Under the pieces are notes generated by a model. It saw only the letters and a program-made list of their open reading frames with translations. It did not search any database and was not told the origin of the DNA. From NCBI GenBank assembly GCA_000687655.1, contig JHWR01000010.1:62001-126000 (forward strand): a stretch of DNA of 64,000 bases. Direction: 5' to 3'. Position 1 is the first letter of the stretch; every line of letters begins with the position of its first letter. The position numbers and the translations under genes are program-made. Of the stretch, positions 51,973 to 62,004 are shown in pieces. The stretch is from Lachnospiraceae bacterium YSB2008. Lineage in GTDB: Bacteria; Bacillota; Clostridia; Lachnospirales; Lachnospiraceae.

Positions 51973-54420
51973 TTAAGCCTTAGGAAGAGTTACTCTTACC
52001 TTCTTAAGCTTCCAGATATCCTTTACATACTCTTCGATAGTTCTGTCTGATGAGAACTTACCAGCGCATGCTGTATTCATCATAGCCATTCTAGCCCAGC
52101 CTGCTTCATCTCTGTAAGCTTCATCAACACGTCTCTGAGCATCTGCATATGAATCAAAGTCTTTAAGGATGAAGTAAACATCTTCCTTTGTAAGTGAATC
52201 ATAGAGATCTCTGAAGAGCTCTGTATCCTCTGAGTACTGACCGTTGATAAGCTGTGTAAGTACACGTCTTACGTTCTGGTTTGAATTATAGATATCCCAA
52301 GGATTGTATCCACCCTCACGCTCATATCTCATAACTTCATCAGCTGAAAGTCCGAAGATGAATGCATTCTCAGCACCAACCTCTTCAACTATCTCAACGT
52401 TAGCACCGTCCATAGTACCTATTGTAGGTGCACCGTTAAGCATGAACTTCATGTTACCTGTACCTGATGCCTCACGTGAAGCAGTAGATATCTGCTCTGA
52501 AAGGTCAGCAGCAGCAACAAGTATCTCAGCATTTGATACTCTGTAATCTTCTATAAATACAACCTTGATCTTTCCATTTATGGAATCATCATTGTTGATT
52601 ACGTCAGCAACTGAATTGATGAGCTTGATAGTAAGCTTAGCTCTCTTATATCCAGCAGCAGCCTTTGCTCCGAAGATGAATGTTCTTGGATACATATCAA
52701 ATGAAGGATTCTCCTTCAGCTCTGAATAAAGGTGCATTACATGGAGTATGTTGAGAAGCTGTCTCTTGTACTCATGAAGTCTCTTGATCTGGATATCAAA
52801 GATTGAATGAGGATCAACTTCTATTCCGTTGTTCTCCTTGATATACTCAGCAAGACGAACCTTGTTCTGATACTTGATATTCATGAATTCCTGCTGATAC
52901 TTAGGATCATCAACATGGAGTGCAAGCTTCTTGATCTTGGAAAGATCTGTGATCCAGTCATCACCGATCTTCTCGTTCAGCCAGTTTGCAAGAAGTGGAT
53001 TACCGTGAAGAAGGAATCTTCTCTGTGTAATACCATTTGTCTTGTTATTGAACTTATCAGGTGACATCTCATAGAAGTCCTTAAGTTCTCTCTTCTTAAG
53101 AATCTCTGTATGAAGTCTTGCAACACCGTTAACTGAAAAGCTTCCTGCTATAGCAAGGTGAGCCATCTTAACCTGACCATCGTAAAGGATAGCCATTGAC
53201 TTAACCTTGTCATGGTTGCCCGGATAGAGCTTCTCTATATCAAGAACGAATCTTCTGTTGATCTCTTCTACTATCTGATATACACGTGGAAGAAGTCTGC
53301 TGAAGAGTTCGATAGGCCACTTCTCAAGTGCCTCTGACATGATTGTATGGTTTGTATAAGCACAGGTCTTTGTTGTGATATCCCATGCCTCATCCCACTC
53401 AAGTCCTTCCTCATCCATGAGGATTCTCATGAGTTCGGCAACACATACTGTAGGATGTGTATCATTGAGCTGGAATGTAACCTTCTCTGGAAGCATTCTG
53501 ATATCATCATTGTTTTCCTTAAACTTAAGGATAGCTCTCTGAACAGATGCTGATATGAAGAAATACTGCTGCTTCAGACGAAGCTCCTTACCTGAGTAGT
53601 GATTATCATTTGGATAAAGTACTTCAACTATTGTACGAGCAAGGTTAGCCTGCTCAACTGCCTTCTCATATTCACCCTTATCAAATGAATTGAGGTTGAA
53701 TTCCTGAGTTGCCTCTGCATCCCATATACGAAGTGTATTAACAACATTGTTGCCATAACCAACAACAGGGAGATCGTAAGGCACAGCTCTTACTTCCTGA
53801 TAGCCTTCCTGTGTGAAGACATTCTTTCCATTTACGTTTTCAACCTTTACATAACCGCCGAACTTTACATTTACAGCATATTCAGCACGCTTAACCTCGA
53901 AAGGATAACCATTCTTAAGCCAGTCATCCGGCTCCTCATACTGATATCCATCCCTTATTGCCTGCTTGAACATACCATAACGATAACGGATTCCACATCC
54001 GTAAGCAGGATATCCAAGTGTAGAAAGTGAATCAAGGAAACATGCAGCAAGACGTCCGAGACCACCATTACCAAGAGCAGGATCTCTTTCCTGATCTTCT
54101 ATAAAGTTGATATCGAATCCCATCTCCTTAAGGGCCTGCTTGATGTCATCATAGTAACCTATGTTGATCATGTTGTTACCCATAAGTCTTCCGATAAGGA
54201 ATTCCATTGAAAGGTAATAAACCTTCTTAACGTTCTGCTTCTTATAAACCTTGTGTGTTGCTATCCATCTGTCAATGATATCTTCCTGTACTGCATGTGC
54301 TACAGCCTGGTATACCATCTGTGGTGTTGCTTCGTCCAGAGTCTTTCTGTAAAGAGTCTTGATGTTAGCCTTGACCTCCTTCTTGAAAGCTTCCTTGTCG
54401 AATTCTGCCATCTTTGCCAT
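51973..54420 (-). CDS. glgP: Glycogen/starch phosphorylase (GT35)
   Basis: 815 aa, usual length. Releases glucose 1-phosphate from the ends of alpha-1,4-glucans using pyridoxal phosphate. Motifs: EFLIGRLMGNN (near 72), DPALGNGGLGRLAACFLDS (near 113) and EASGTGNMKFMLNGAPTIGTMDG with the cofactor Lys at 658. Strong AGGAGG site. It starts 14 bp after the ileS stop, so the two are probably one transcript. Fits storage-glycogen or maltodextrin use. Confidence 0.95.
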   Translation of the reverse strand: MAKMAEFDKEAFKKEVKANIKTLYRKTLDEATPQMVYQAVAHAVQEDIIDRWIATHKVYKKQNVKKVYYLSMEFLIGRLMGNNMINIGYYDDIKQALKEMGFDINFIEDQERDPALGNGGLGRLAACFLDSLSTLGYPAYGCGIRYRYGMFKQAIRDGYQYEEPDDWLKNGYPFEVKRAEYAVNVKFGGYVKVENVNGKNVFTQEGYQEVRAVPYDLPVVGYGNNVVNTLRIWDAEATQEFNLNSFDKGEYEKAVEQANLARTIVEVLYPNDNHYSGKELRLKQQYFFISASVQRAILKFKENNDDIRMLPEKVTFQLNDTHPTVCVAELMRILMDEEGLEWDEAWDITTKTCAYTNHTIMSEALEKWPIELFSRLLPRVYQIVEEINRRFVLDIEKLYPGNHDKVKSMAILYDGQVKMAHLAIAGSFSVNGVARLHTEILKKRELKDFYEMSPDKFNNKTNGITQRRFLLHGNPLLANWLNEKIGDDWITDLSKIKKLALHVDDPKYQQEFMNIKYQNKVRLAEYIKENNGIEVDPHSIFDIQIKRLHEYKRQLLNILHVMHLYSELKENPSFDMYPRTFIFGAKAAAGYKRAKLTIKLINSVADVINNDDSINGKIKVVFIEDYRVSNAEILVAAADLSEQISTASREASGTGNMKFMLNGAPTIGTMDGANVEIVEEVGAENAFIFGLSADEVMRYEREGGYNPWDIYNSNQNVRRVLTQLINGQYSEDTELFRDLYDSLTKEDVYFILKDFDSYADAQRRVDEAYRDEAGWARMAMMNTACAGKFSSDRTIEEYVKDIWKLKKVRVTLPKA

Positions 54421-54434
54421 AACATTTCCTCCTG

Positions 54435-57400
54435 TTAGTTTACTTCTACGCCGAGCTTAACATCCTCGCCGTTGATGTTCCAGTCTCTCTCAAATCCCTG
54501 TACTTCGCCAACTGCGACCTCATCAGCCAGAACAGCTGTTTTAATCTTATCTTCGTTAGCTGCGATTATGTCAGCAATCTTATCATTTCCTGAAACATAC
54601 AGTTTTATCCTATCCATAACGTTGAAATCTGCTTCCTTACGCATGGACTGAATCTTTGAAATTATCTCTCTTACGAAGCCTTCTTCTATAAGCTCAGGTG
54701 TGAGTCTCTTGTCAATAACTACGGTTACATAGTTATCACCTTCTGTTACGAAGTCTTCAGACTCTGTAACCTCTATAAGAAGATCTTCCTCAGCAAGAAC
54801 TACTTCAGTATCTCCGACGTTAAATGTAATGCTACCCTTTTCTTTGAGCTCTGCCATTGCAGCTGCGCCGTCGATATTTGAAAGGTATTCTCTTATGCCT
54901 CCGAGAGCCTTGCCGTACTTAGGACCTACTGTCCTGAGCTGTGGCTTGAAGATATATGTTGTAAATCCGGATACATCATCCTTCCATTCAACATTCTTAA
55001 TATTAAGCTCGTCCTTGATGACATCAATATAATACTGATCAAGAACCTTATCTGACTTAACGAACATATTAGCTATAGGCTGTCTGTTCTTAAGATTGGA
55101 TGCATTTCTTGCAGCACGTCCCATAACAACTATCTTAAGGACGCTGTCCATGCTTGCCTCAAGCTCCTCATCGATGAGCTCTTCATTTACTGCAGGATAG
55201 TCACAGAGATGAATACTTATAGGCGCATCCTTATCTATGTTTCTCACAAGATTCTGATAGATGCTCTCAGCCATAAACGGAATCATAGGAGCTGATACCT
55301 CAGCGATTGTAACAAGCGCTGTGTAGAGTGTCATGTAAGCGTTGATCTTATCCTGTGGCATATCCTTTACCCAGTAACGCTCACGACATCTTCTTACGTA
55401 CCAGTTACTCATGTCATCCACGAACTCTGACAGAACCTTTGCAGCCTCAGGAACCTTGTAAGCTCCCAGGTTCTCATCGAACTTCTTAACTGCTGTATTG
55501 AGCTTGCTGAGAAGCCACTTATCCATAACGGAAAGCTTTTCAGGATCAAGCTCGTACTCAAGTGGATTAAACTGATCTATCTCTGCATAAAGTGTGTAGA
55601 ATGCATATGTATTCCAGAGTGTTCCCATGAACTTTCTCTGGCCTTCTGTTATAGCGTCCTCATGGAATCTGTTAGGAAGCCATGGTGCCGAGTTGGTGTA
55701 GAAATACCATCTTATGGCATCAGCTCCGTACTTTCCGAGCGCCTCCATAGGGTCAACTGCGTTACCCTTACTCTTACTCATCTTCTGTCCGTCCTTATCC
55801 AGAACGTGACCGAGAACTATAACATTCTTATATGGAGCCTTGTTGAAGAGGAGTGTTGATTCTGCCATAAGTGAGTAGAACCATCCTCTTGTCTGGTCAA
55901 CTGCTTCGGAGATGAAATCTGCAGGGAAGTTGTCCTCGAATATTTCCTTGTTCTCAAATGGATAGTGCCACTGTGCGAATGGCATTGCTCCTGAATCGAA
56001 CCAGCAGTCGATAACCTCAGGTACTCTCTTCATATCATGACCGCAGTCAGGACATGGGATGAGGACTTCGTCAACATATGGACGGTGAAGCTCTATCTCA
56101 TCAGGGCAATTCTTACCCTTCTCCTTAAGCTCTGCGATACTGCCTATAGAAATCTGCTTACCGCAGTCAGGACATTCCCAGATATTAAGAGGAGTTCCCC
56201 AGTAACGGTTACGTGAGATGCCCCAGTCCTGAACATTCTTAAGCCAGTCACCGAAACGTCCCTTACCGATACCTTCAGGTATCCAGTTAACTGTATCATT
56301 ATTCTTAACCATATCTTCTGATACGGCTGTCATCTTGATGAACCATGACTCTCTTGCATAGTAGATAAGCGGTGTATCGCATCTCCAGCAGAATGGATAG
56401 TCATGCTCAAACTTAGGAGCTGAGAAGAGAAGTCCTCTTGTCTCGAGATCAACTAAGATCTTCGGATCAGCATCCTTAACGAAGAGACCTGCAAATGGAG
56501 TCTCCTCTGTCATATTACCCTTACCGTCTACGAACTGTACGAATGGTGAATCATACTTACGTCCAACACGTCCGTCGTCCTCACCGAAAGCAGGAGCTAT
56601 ATGAACTATACCTGTACCATCTTCCATGGTAACGTAATTATCACATACTACGAAATGAGCCTTCTTATGCTGCTTCTCTGCCTTCTCTCCGGCACAGGCA
56701 AAGAGTGGTTCATATTCTCTGTATTCAAGGTCAGTACCTTTATACTCTTCAAGTATGGTAAATGCAGAGCCATCCTCATTGGCAGTGAACTTTGCATTTC
56801 CTTCCTTGTCCTTCTCAGCAAGAAGTCCGCCGAGAACCTTCTCAGTAAGAGCTTTGGCCATGATATAAGTATATCCGTCCACAGCCTTAACCTTCACATA
56901 GGTCTCATCAGGATTAACGCAGAGAAGTGTATTACTTGGAAGTGTCCAAGGAGTTGTGGTCCATGCAAGGAAGTAATACTGCTCTTCACCCTCTGCAACC
57001 TTAGCCTTGAATCTTACAACAGCGGAACGCTCCTTGACTGCCTTATAACCCTGAGCAACCTCGTGACTTGAAAGAGGTGTACCACAACGTGGGCAGTATG
57101 GAACTACCTTAAAGCCCTTGTAGAGAAGACCCTTGTTCCAGATCTCCTTAAGAGCCCACCACTCTGACTCTATGTAATCATTATGATAAGTAACATATGG
57201 GTCATCCATATCAGCCCAGAAGCCGACCTTTCCGGAGAACTCTTCCCACATGCCCTTGTATTTCCAAACGGACTCTTTACATTTTCCTATGAATGGCTCA
57301 ATACCGTACTCCTCGATCTGCTCCTTGCCATCGATACCAAGAAGCTTCTCAACCTCAAGCTCAACAGGAAGTCCGTGAGTATCCCAACCGGCCTTACGTA

Positions 57401-57638
57401 TGATCTTGTGACCTTTCATAGTCTGATAACGTGGAATCATATCCTTGATAACACGTGTCAGAACATGTCCTATATGTGGAGTACCGTTTGCTGTCGGAGG
57501 TCCGTCATAGAAAGTATATGTCGGAAGATCCTTCTTCTCATCGATACTCTTTTCAAAAATTTTGTTCTCATTCCAGAAATCCAGAACCTTCTGCTCATTT
57601 GTCACAAAGTCCAGTTTCGGAGAAACCTTGTCGTACAT
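54435..57638 (-). CDS. ileS: Isoleucyl-tRNA synthetase, IleS2-like
   Basis: 1067 aa. Class I synthetase: TPHIGH (HIGH at 55-58), KMSKS at 619-623, an editing domain between (about 200-400), and an anticodon-binding domain after 690. Length and the NGTPHIGH form, together with the C-terminal KLGVEV ending without the Zn-finger of bacterial type 1 enzymes, point to the IleS2 (eukaryote-like) group, which tends to resist mupirocin. AAAGGGA site before the ATG. The leader is only about 60 bases and holds no T-box element. Followed by glgP. Confidence 0.93.
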   Translation of the reverse strand: MYDKVSPKLDFVTNEQKVLDFWNENKIFEKSIDEKKDLPTYTFYDGPPTANGTPHIGHVLTRVIKDMIPRYQTMKGHKIIRKAGWDTHGLPVELEVEKLLGIDGKEQIEEYGIEPFIGKCKESVWKYKGMWEEFSGKVGFWADMDDPYVTYHNDYIESEWWALKEIWNKGLLYKGFKVVPYCPRCGTPLSSHEVAQGYKAVKERSAVVRFKAKVAEGEEQYYFLAWTTTPWTLPSNTLLCVNPDETYVKVKAVDGYTYIMAKALTEKVLGGLLAEKDKEGNAKFTANEDGSAFTILEEYKGTDLEYREYEPLFACAGEKAEKQHKKAHFVVCDNYVTMEDGTGIVHIAPAFGEDDGRVGRKYDSPFVQFVDGKGNMTEETPFAGLFVKDADPKILVDLETRGLLFSAPKFEHDYPFCWRCDTPLIYYARESWFIKMTAVSEDMVKNNDTVNWIPEGIGKGRFGDWLKNVQDWGISRNRYWGTPLNIWECPDCGKQISIGSIAELKEKGKNCPDEIELHRPYVDEVLIPCPDCGHDMKRVPEVIDCWFDSGAMPFAQWHYPFENKEIFEDNFPADFISEAVDQTRGWFYSLMAESTLLFNKAPYKNVIVLGHVLDKDGQKMSKSKGNAVDPMEALGKYGADAIRWYFYTNSAPWLPNRFHEDAITEGQRKFMGTLWNTYAFYTLYAEIDQFNPLEYELDPEKLSVMDKWLLSKLNTAVKKFDENLGAYKVPEAAKVLSEFVDDMSNWYVRRCRERYWVKDMPQDKINAYMTLYTALVTIAEVSAPMIPFMAESIYQNLVRNIDKDAPISIHLCDYPAVNEELIDEELEASMDSVLKIVVMGRAARNASNLKNRQPIANMFVKSDKVLDQYYIDVIKDELNIKNVEWKDDVSGFTTYIFKPQLRTVGPKYGKALGGIREYLSNIDGAAAMAELKEKGSITFNVGDTEVVLAEEDLLIEVTESEDFVTEGDNYVTVVIDKRLTPELIEEGFVREIISKIQSMRKEADFNVMDRIKLYVSGNDKIADIIAANEDKIKTAVLADEVAVGEVQGFERDWNINGEDVKLGVEVN

Positions 57639-57700
57639 ACGAAATGTCCCTTTCTATTTGTCACAGTATTAGGACGCAAAAACGCCCATAGACGCTTGGA

Positions 57701-57729
57701 ATTATACCATTTTTTAAGGTCAATGTCTA
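57701..57729 (-). promoter_or_regulatory. Promoter of ileS-glgP
   Basis: Minus strand TAGACA (57729-57724), 17 bases, TATAAT (57706-57701). Start near 57694, leader about 56 bases. Confidence 0.7.
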
Positions 57730-57756
57730 GCGTATGGACGTTCTCTGCATATTTAT

Positions 57757-59796
57757 TTAGTCTTTTTCTTCTTTTTTCTTGTTATTTTTCTTCTTTTCGG
57801 TGTCTTTTTTGGCCTTGGCATCCTCGGCAACCTTCTTGGCATCCTTGGCAGGCTTCTTGTCCGTCTTGTCAGCCTTATCTTTCTTTTTAGTATTACCTGC
57901 AGCGTCATCCTTAGGCTCAGTGACATCAGGTTTCGGCTTTATTTCATCCTCTGCCTTCTTCTCACGGCTGTCGCGCATAGCATTGTACTTCGCGATTTCT
58001 TCTTCAGTAAGCGGCTTCTCTATAGGCTCTATGAACTGGAGTTCATAGTAATGATAAAGTGCCTTATATTCTTCACTGAAACGGTCACCTGTATGACCAT
58101 GCATCTCATCGAAGCTGTTATCTCCGGCAACCCTCTTCATAACATGAAGAGCTATATTCTTAGAATGTCCTGCTATCCTGTCGAAACAGGTAAGAAGGTC
58201 AAAGAGCGATACTCCTCCTTCTATACTGCAGGTACCTTCCTGAAGTCTGTCTACGTGATGGGATTTTATTACCTCTTTCAGGTTCTCTATGGTCTCGGCC
58301 AAAGGCTCAACCCTCTTAGCAAGATTGCTGTCAGCCTTAAGAAATGCATTCAGGACCGTATCCATAGTATACTCAACAGCATCCATTATTGTATCAACTT
58401 CCTTATGTCCGGCAGGTGAAAAGTGTATATTCTGTTCATTCTTTTCCTTGGCTACATAAGCGATGTTCATACAGTAATCACCCATACGTTCCAGGTCGCC
58501 TATGGAATTAAGTATAGCATTCATAAGGAACTTATCATCTTTGGTAAGTCTCTTCCTGTCAATTCGAATTATATAAGCCGAGAGTGCTGTCTCACATTTA
58601 TCAATGAACGCTTCATTTTCCTCCAGCTTCGGGAACTTTGCGGCATCATAATGATATATCAGCTCGGTTGCCATCTTGTAATTCTCGAAGATTGCATTTC
58701 CCATCTTGGAAATGAGTGAACGGCACTGCTCGAGAGCTATTGAAGGAGTATTCAGAAGAAGATCATCCAGCTTATCAAATTCCTTATCCTGTTCGCTGGT
58801 CTCATCTTCACCGACAATCTTCTCACAGAGATTTGCCACATGCTTTGTGAGTACAAGAAGTATCATACTGGTTGCAAAATTAAACAGAAGATGGAAGTTA
58901 GCTATATTACTCCTGTTTACAACCTGAGACATAAACGGCAGCCCCACTGTGTAGTAGAGACCATATATTACAGTCATGAAAAGTATTGCTCCGAAAACAT
59001 TGAAGAAGATGTAGCTCACAGATACTTTTCTTGCTTTCTTTTCCGAACCAAAAAGACTTATGATTATAGGCATGCATTTTCCAAGGTTGATGCCTATGAC
59101 CATAGGTATGGTCGTTCCGTATGTAACGGTACCTGATGCAGACAGCGCCTGCAGTATACCAACTGATGCATTTGAACTCTGAATAATAAGTGTTACGACA
59201 AGTCCTATAAGAAGTCCAAGAAATGGATTCGAAAATGAAACGAATATTTCCTGGAATCTCGGTGACTCTTTGAGCGGCTCAAATACACTTTCCATTATGG
59301 CCATACCATAGAAAAGTTCTCCGAGTCCGATTACGATTCCGGAAGCTCTCTTTACATTCGGCTTCCTGGAAAAGAGCATGATAATAGCACCTATAGCAAC
59401 AAGCATAGGTGCAAATGATGAAGGTCTAAGCAATTGGAGTATAAGGTTATCCGAACCCAGATCACCAAGACGGAGAATCTGAGCAGTAACCGTACTACCG
59501 ACGTTCGATCCAAATACAACCGGGAGTGCCTGCGTAAGCTGCATGATACCTGCATTTACAAAACCGCTGACCATGAGAGTTGTTGCTGCAGAACTCTGAA
59601 TGACACCGGTAACGCCCGTACCAAAGGTCCATCCCTTGATACGGCCTGTTACCTCATTTCTTCCGGTCGTTACTTTCTCTAGTGCTTTTTCCAAACTGCT
59701 TCCTGAGAGCTTTTCAAGGGAGGAGCTCATAAGACTCATTCCGCATAGGAAGAGTCCGAGTCCTCCGAAAAGCTGCAGTATTGATATAATATCCAT
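57757..59796 (-). CDS. Na/Pi cotransporter family protein with PhoU-like domain
   Basis: 679 aa. Residues 1-315 hold about nine membrane helices with the two inverted QSS motifs of the NptA/SLC34 family (VIQSSAATTLMVSGF and IIQSSNASVGILQAL); residues 345-570 are a helical PhoU-like domain; 600-679 is a Lys/Asp/Glu tail. Predicted role: sodium-linked phosphate movement across the membrane, with the PhoU part as sensor. Some homologues export phosphate. It starts 15 bp after the EF-G-like gene with only a weak ribosome site, so it depends on that transcript. Confidence 0.88.
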   Translation of the reverse strand: MDIISILQLFGGLGLFLCGMSLMSSSLEKLSGSSLEKALEKVTTGRNEVTGRIKGWTFGTGVTGVIQSSAATTLMVSGFVNAGIMQLTQALPVVFGSNVGSTVTAQILRLGDLGSDNLILQLLRPSSFAPMLVAIGAIIMLFSRKPNVKRASGIVIGLGELFYGMAIMESVFEPLKESPRFQEIFVSFSNPFLGLLIGLVVTLIIQSSNASVGILQALSASGTVTYGTTIPMVIGINLGKCMPIIISLFGSEKKARKVSVSYIFFNVFGAILFMTVIYGLYYTVGLPFMSQVVNRSNIANFHLLFNFATSMILLVLTKHVANLCEKIVGEDETSEQDKEFDKLDDLLLNTPSIALEQCRSLISKMGNAIFENYKMATELIYHYDAAKFPKLEENEAFIDKCETALSAYIIRIDRKRLTKDDKFLMNAILNSIGDLERMGDYCMNIAYVAKEKNEQNIHFSPAGHKEVDTIMDAVEYTMDTVLNAFLKADSNLAKRVEPLAETIENLKEVIKSHHVDRLQEGTCSIEGGVSLFDLLTCFDRIAGHSKNIALHVMKRVAGDNSFDEMHGHTGDRFSEEYKALYHYYELQFIEPIEKPLTEEEIAKYNAMRDSREKKAEDEIKPKPDVTEPKDDAAGNTKKKDKADKTDKKPAKDAKKVAEDAKAKKDTEKKKNNKKKEEKD

Positions 59797-59811
59797 ACTT
59801 TTTTTAGGGTT

Positions 59812-61884
59812 TTATTCGCCCTTTGCCTCTTTCACTTCTCTGTCTGCCACTTCCTGTGGAGCCTGCTCGTATCTAACGAATTCATATGAGAAGATTCCGC
59901 TGCCTCTGGTCATGGAATAAAGCTTTGTATCGTACTCATAAAGTTCGATGAAAGGTATATCTGCTACAAGTTCCTGGTTTCCGTCTCCAAGTGGATTCAT
60001 ACCCATAACTCTTGCACGACGCTTATTGAAATCACCAAGCACTGCTCCCGTGAATTCATCCGGAACTATAACCTTAATATTTGCAATAGGCTCAAGGAGT
60101 ACAGGACCTGCTTCCATGAAGCCCTTCTTGAATGCCTGCTCTGTAGCTGTCTTGAATGCCATTTCGGATGAATCAACCGGATGATAGCTTCCATCGTAAA
60201 GAACAACCTTAACACCTGTAACAGGATAGTTAGCAAGAGGTCCTTTCTTTACTGATTCTGCGATACCCTTCTCAACTGCCGGGAAGTAGTTCTTTGGAAC
60301 TGCACCACCGACTACGATCTGCTCAAACTGATAAGCAGATTCCATGTCGCCTGATGGCTCCATAGTAATCTTGACATGTCCATACTGACCATGTCCGCCT
60401 GACTGTTTCTTATATTTGTACTCTGTGTCAGCCTTCCTTGTAACTGTTTCCTTGAAGGCAATCCTTGGACGCATGAGTTCAATATCAACCTTATATTTCT
60501 CTGCAAGCACACTCTGTACTACTTCGAGGTGCTGCTGGCTTATACCATAGATAAGTGTCTGACCGTTTTCACTGTCATTTATTGACTTAAGAGTAAGGTC
60601 TTCCATAAGGAGCTTGCCGAGTGCCTGTGAGATTTTATCTTCATCACCCTTATTCTTAGCTGCGTATCTTCTGTATACGTAAGGCTTTGAAATGTTGGCA
60701 CGGATATATGTAACTGAATTCTTTCTGGTAGAAAGAGAATCTGTTGTCTGAGTTACAGCAAGCTTAGCTAGAGCACCTATGTCACCTGCGTGAAGTTCCT
60801 TAACCTCTTCAACCTTATTTCCACAGATAGTGTAGAGCTTACCAAGTCTCTCATCTGCATCACGGTGATAATTGAAGAGAACATCATCCGGTTTAAGAAC
60901 TCCGGAATTAACCTTGATAAGTGAATACTTACCTATATATGGATCAGCGATAGTCTTGAATACGTATGCTGACTTAGGCTTTGAGAAATTGTAATCAGCT
61001 TCAAAGACTTCGTTATTCTCTGTATTGATACCTGCAATCTTGCACTTCTCAGGACTTGGTAAGTACTTGATAATATCAGCCATGAGTGTATACATACCTC
61101 TTGCAAGAGTGTTTGAACCCATGAGCACAGGTACAACTGAACCGTCACATACACCAACATGAAGAGCCTGTCTGATCTCATCCTCTGAAAACTCATCACC
61201 CTCAAAGAATCTTTCCATATACTCTTCGCTTGTTTCAGCAACTGCCTCAATAAGTGCATCACGACAGATATTGAGATTCTCAAGTGAATAATCAGGAACA
61301 TCAAACTTATCAACTGTTCCCTTATCATTCCATCTCTTTGCTTTCTGCTGGATTACATTTACGTATCCCACGAACTGTTCATTTTCACGTATCGGAAGAT
61401 GGAACGGTGCTATACGCTTTCCGTAAAGATCCTGAAGTCCCTGAACAACCTCTCTGAAGCTTGCCTTGTCATCGTCCATCTCTGTAACGAAGATTATTCT
61501 TGGAAGCTTACGCTTCTCACACATTTCCCATGCGCGCTTTGTTCCAACTTCAATACCTGACTTTCCGGAAACAACTATAACTGCAGCATCTGCTACAGAT
61601 ACAGCTTCTTCTGTCTCACCAACAAAATCAAATGCACCCGGTGTATCGAGGATGTTGATCTTATATCCATCCCATGGTATAGGAATAACAGATGTCTTGA
61701 TTGACATCTTTCTTTTTATTTCTTCCTTATCGAAATCGCTGAGAGTATTTCCGTTCTCTACACTTCCCATACGATTCGTCATGCCTGCAAGATAAGTAAG
61801 TGCTTCTGCAAGCGATGTCTTACCGGAACCCCCATGTCCCAGCAGAACTACGTTACGGATTTTATCCGTGGTAAAAACATTCAT
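59812..61884 (-). CDS. EF-G-like translation factor GTPase
   Basis: 690 aa, EF-G domain order I-V. P-loop GHGGSGKT (16-23), DTPGAFDF (80-87). The G4 motif, usually NKxD, reads TEMD (134-137), and the C-terminus keeps domain IV/V signatures (HPVDSSEMAFKTATEQAFKKG, DFNKRRARVMGM). It belongs to the EF-G paralogue group of clostridia (FusA2-like), not the main EF-G encoded in the str operon. Possible roles are translation recovery or stress. AAGGAGG site before the ATG; promoter at 61966-61994. Confidence 0.85.
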   Translation of the reverse strand: MNVFTTDKIRNVVLLGHGGSGKTSLAEALTYLAGMTNRMGSVENGNTLSDFDKEEIKRKMSIKTSVIPIPWDGYKINILDTPGAFDFVGETEEAVSVADAAVIVVSGKSGIEVGTKRAWEMCEKRKLPRIIFVTEMDDDKASFREVVQGLQDLYGKRIAPFHLPIRENEQFVGYVNVIQQKAKRWNDKGTVDKFDVPDYSLENLNICRDALIEAVAETSEEYMERFFEGDEFSEDEIRQALHVGVCDGSVVPVLMGSNTLARGMYTLMADIIKYLPSPEKCKIAGINTENNEVFEADYNFSKPKSAYVFKTIADPYIGKYSLIKVNSGVLKPDDVLFNYHRDADERLGKLYTICGNKVEEVKELHAGDIGALAKLAVTQTTDSLSTRKNSVTYIRANISKPYVYRRYAAKNKGDEDKISQALGKLLMEDLTLKSINDSENGQTLIYGISQQHLEVVQSVLAEKYKVDIELMRPRIAFKETVTRKADTEYKYKKQSGGHGQYGHVKITMEPSGDMESAYQFEQIVVGGAVPKNYFPAVEKGIAESVKKGPLANYPVTGVKVVLYDGSYHPVDSSEMAFKTATEQAFKKGFMEAGPVLLEPIANIKVIVPDEFTGAVLGDFNKRRARVMGMNPLGDGNQELVADIPFIELYEYDTKLYSMTRGSGIFSYEFVRYEQAPQEVADREVKEAKGE

Positions 61885-61965
61885 GTAACCGTCCTCCTTA
61901 ATAGTTTCTTGTCCCTCATCGTATGATCCAGGTCACCTTCTCTGCATCCTGAATCGTACTATATA

Positions 61966-61994
61966 AGTATATTAAATTATGGGCTTCTTTTCAA
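61966..61994 (-). promoter_or_regulatory. Promoter of the EF-G-like/Na-Pi unit
   Basis: Minus strand TTGAAA (61994-61989), 17 bases, TATACT (61971-61966), starting just after the stop codon of the sugar transferase gene. Confidence 0.65.
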
Positions 61995-62004
61995 CCTTAA
62001 GATA

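Noticed and set aside
57639-57756. T-box leader for ileS
   Set aside because: The leader is about 56 bases and lacks the specifier stem and T-box sequence.
59812-61884. Tetracycline-resistance ribosomal protection protein (TetM-like)
   Set aside because: Length and domain IV fit EF-G paralogues better; the P-loop region GHGGSGKT is of the FusA2 type.
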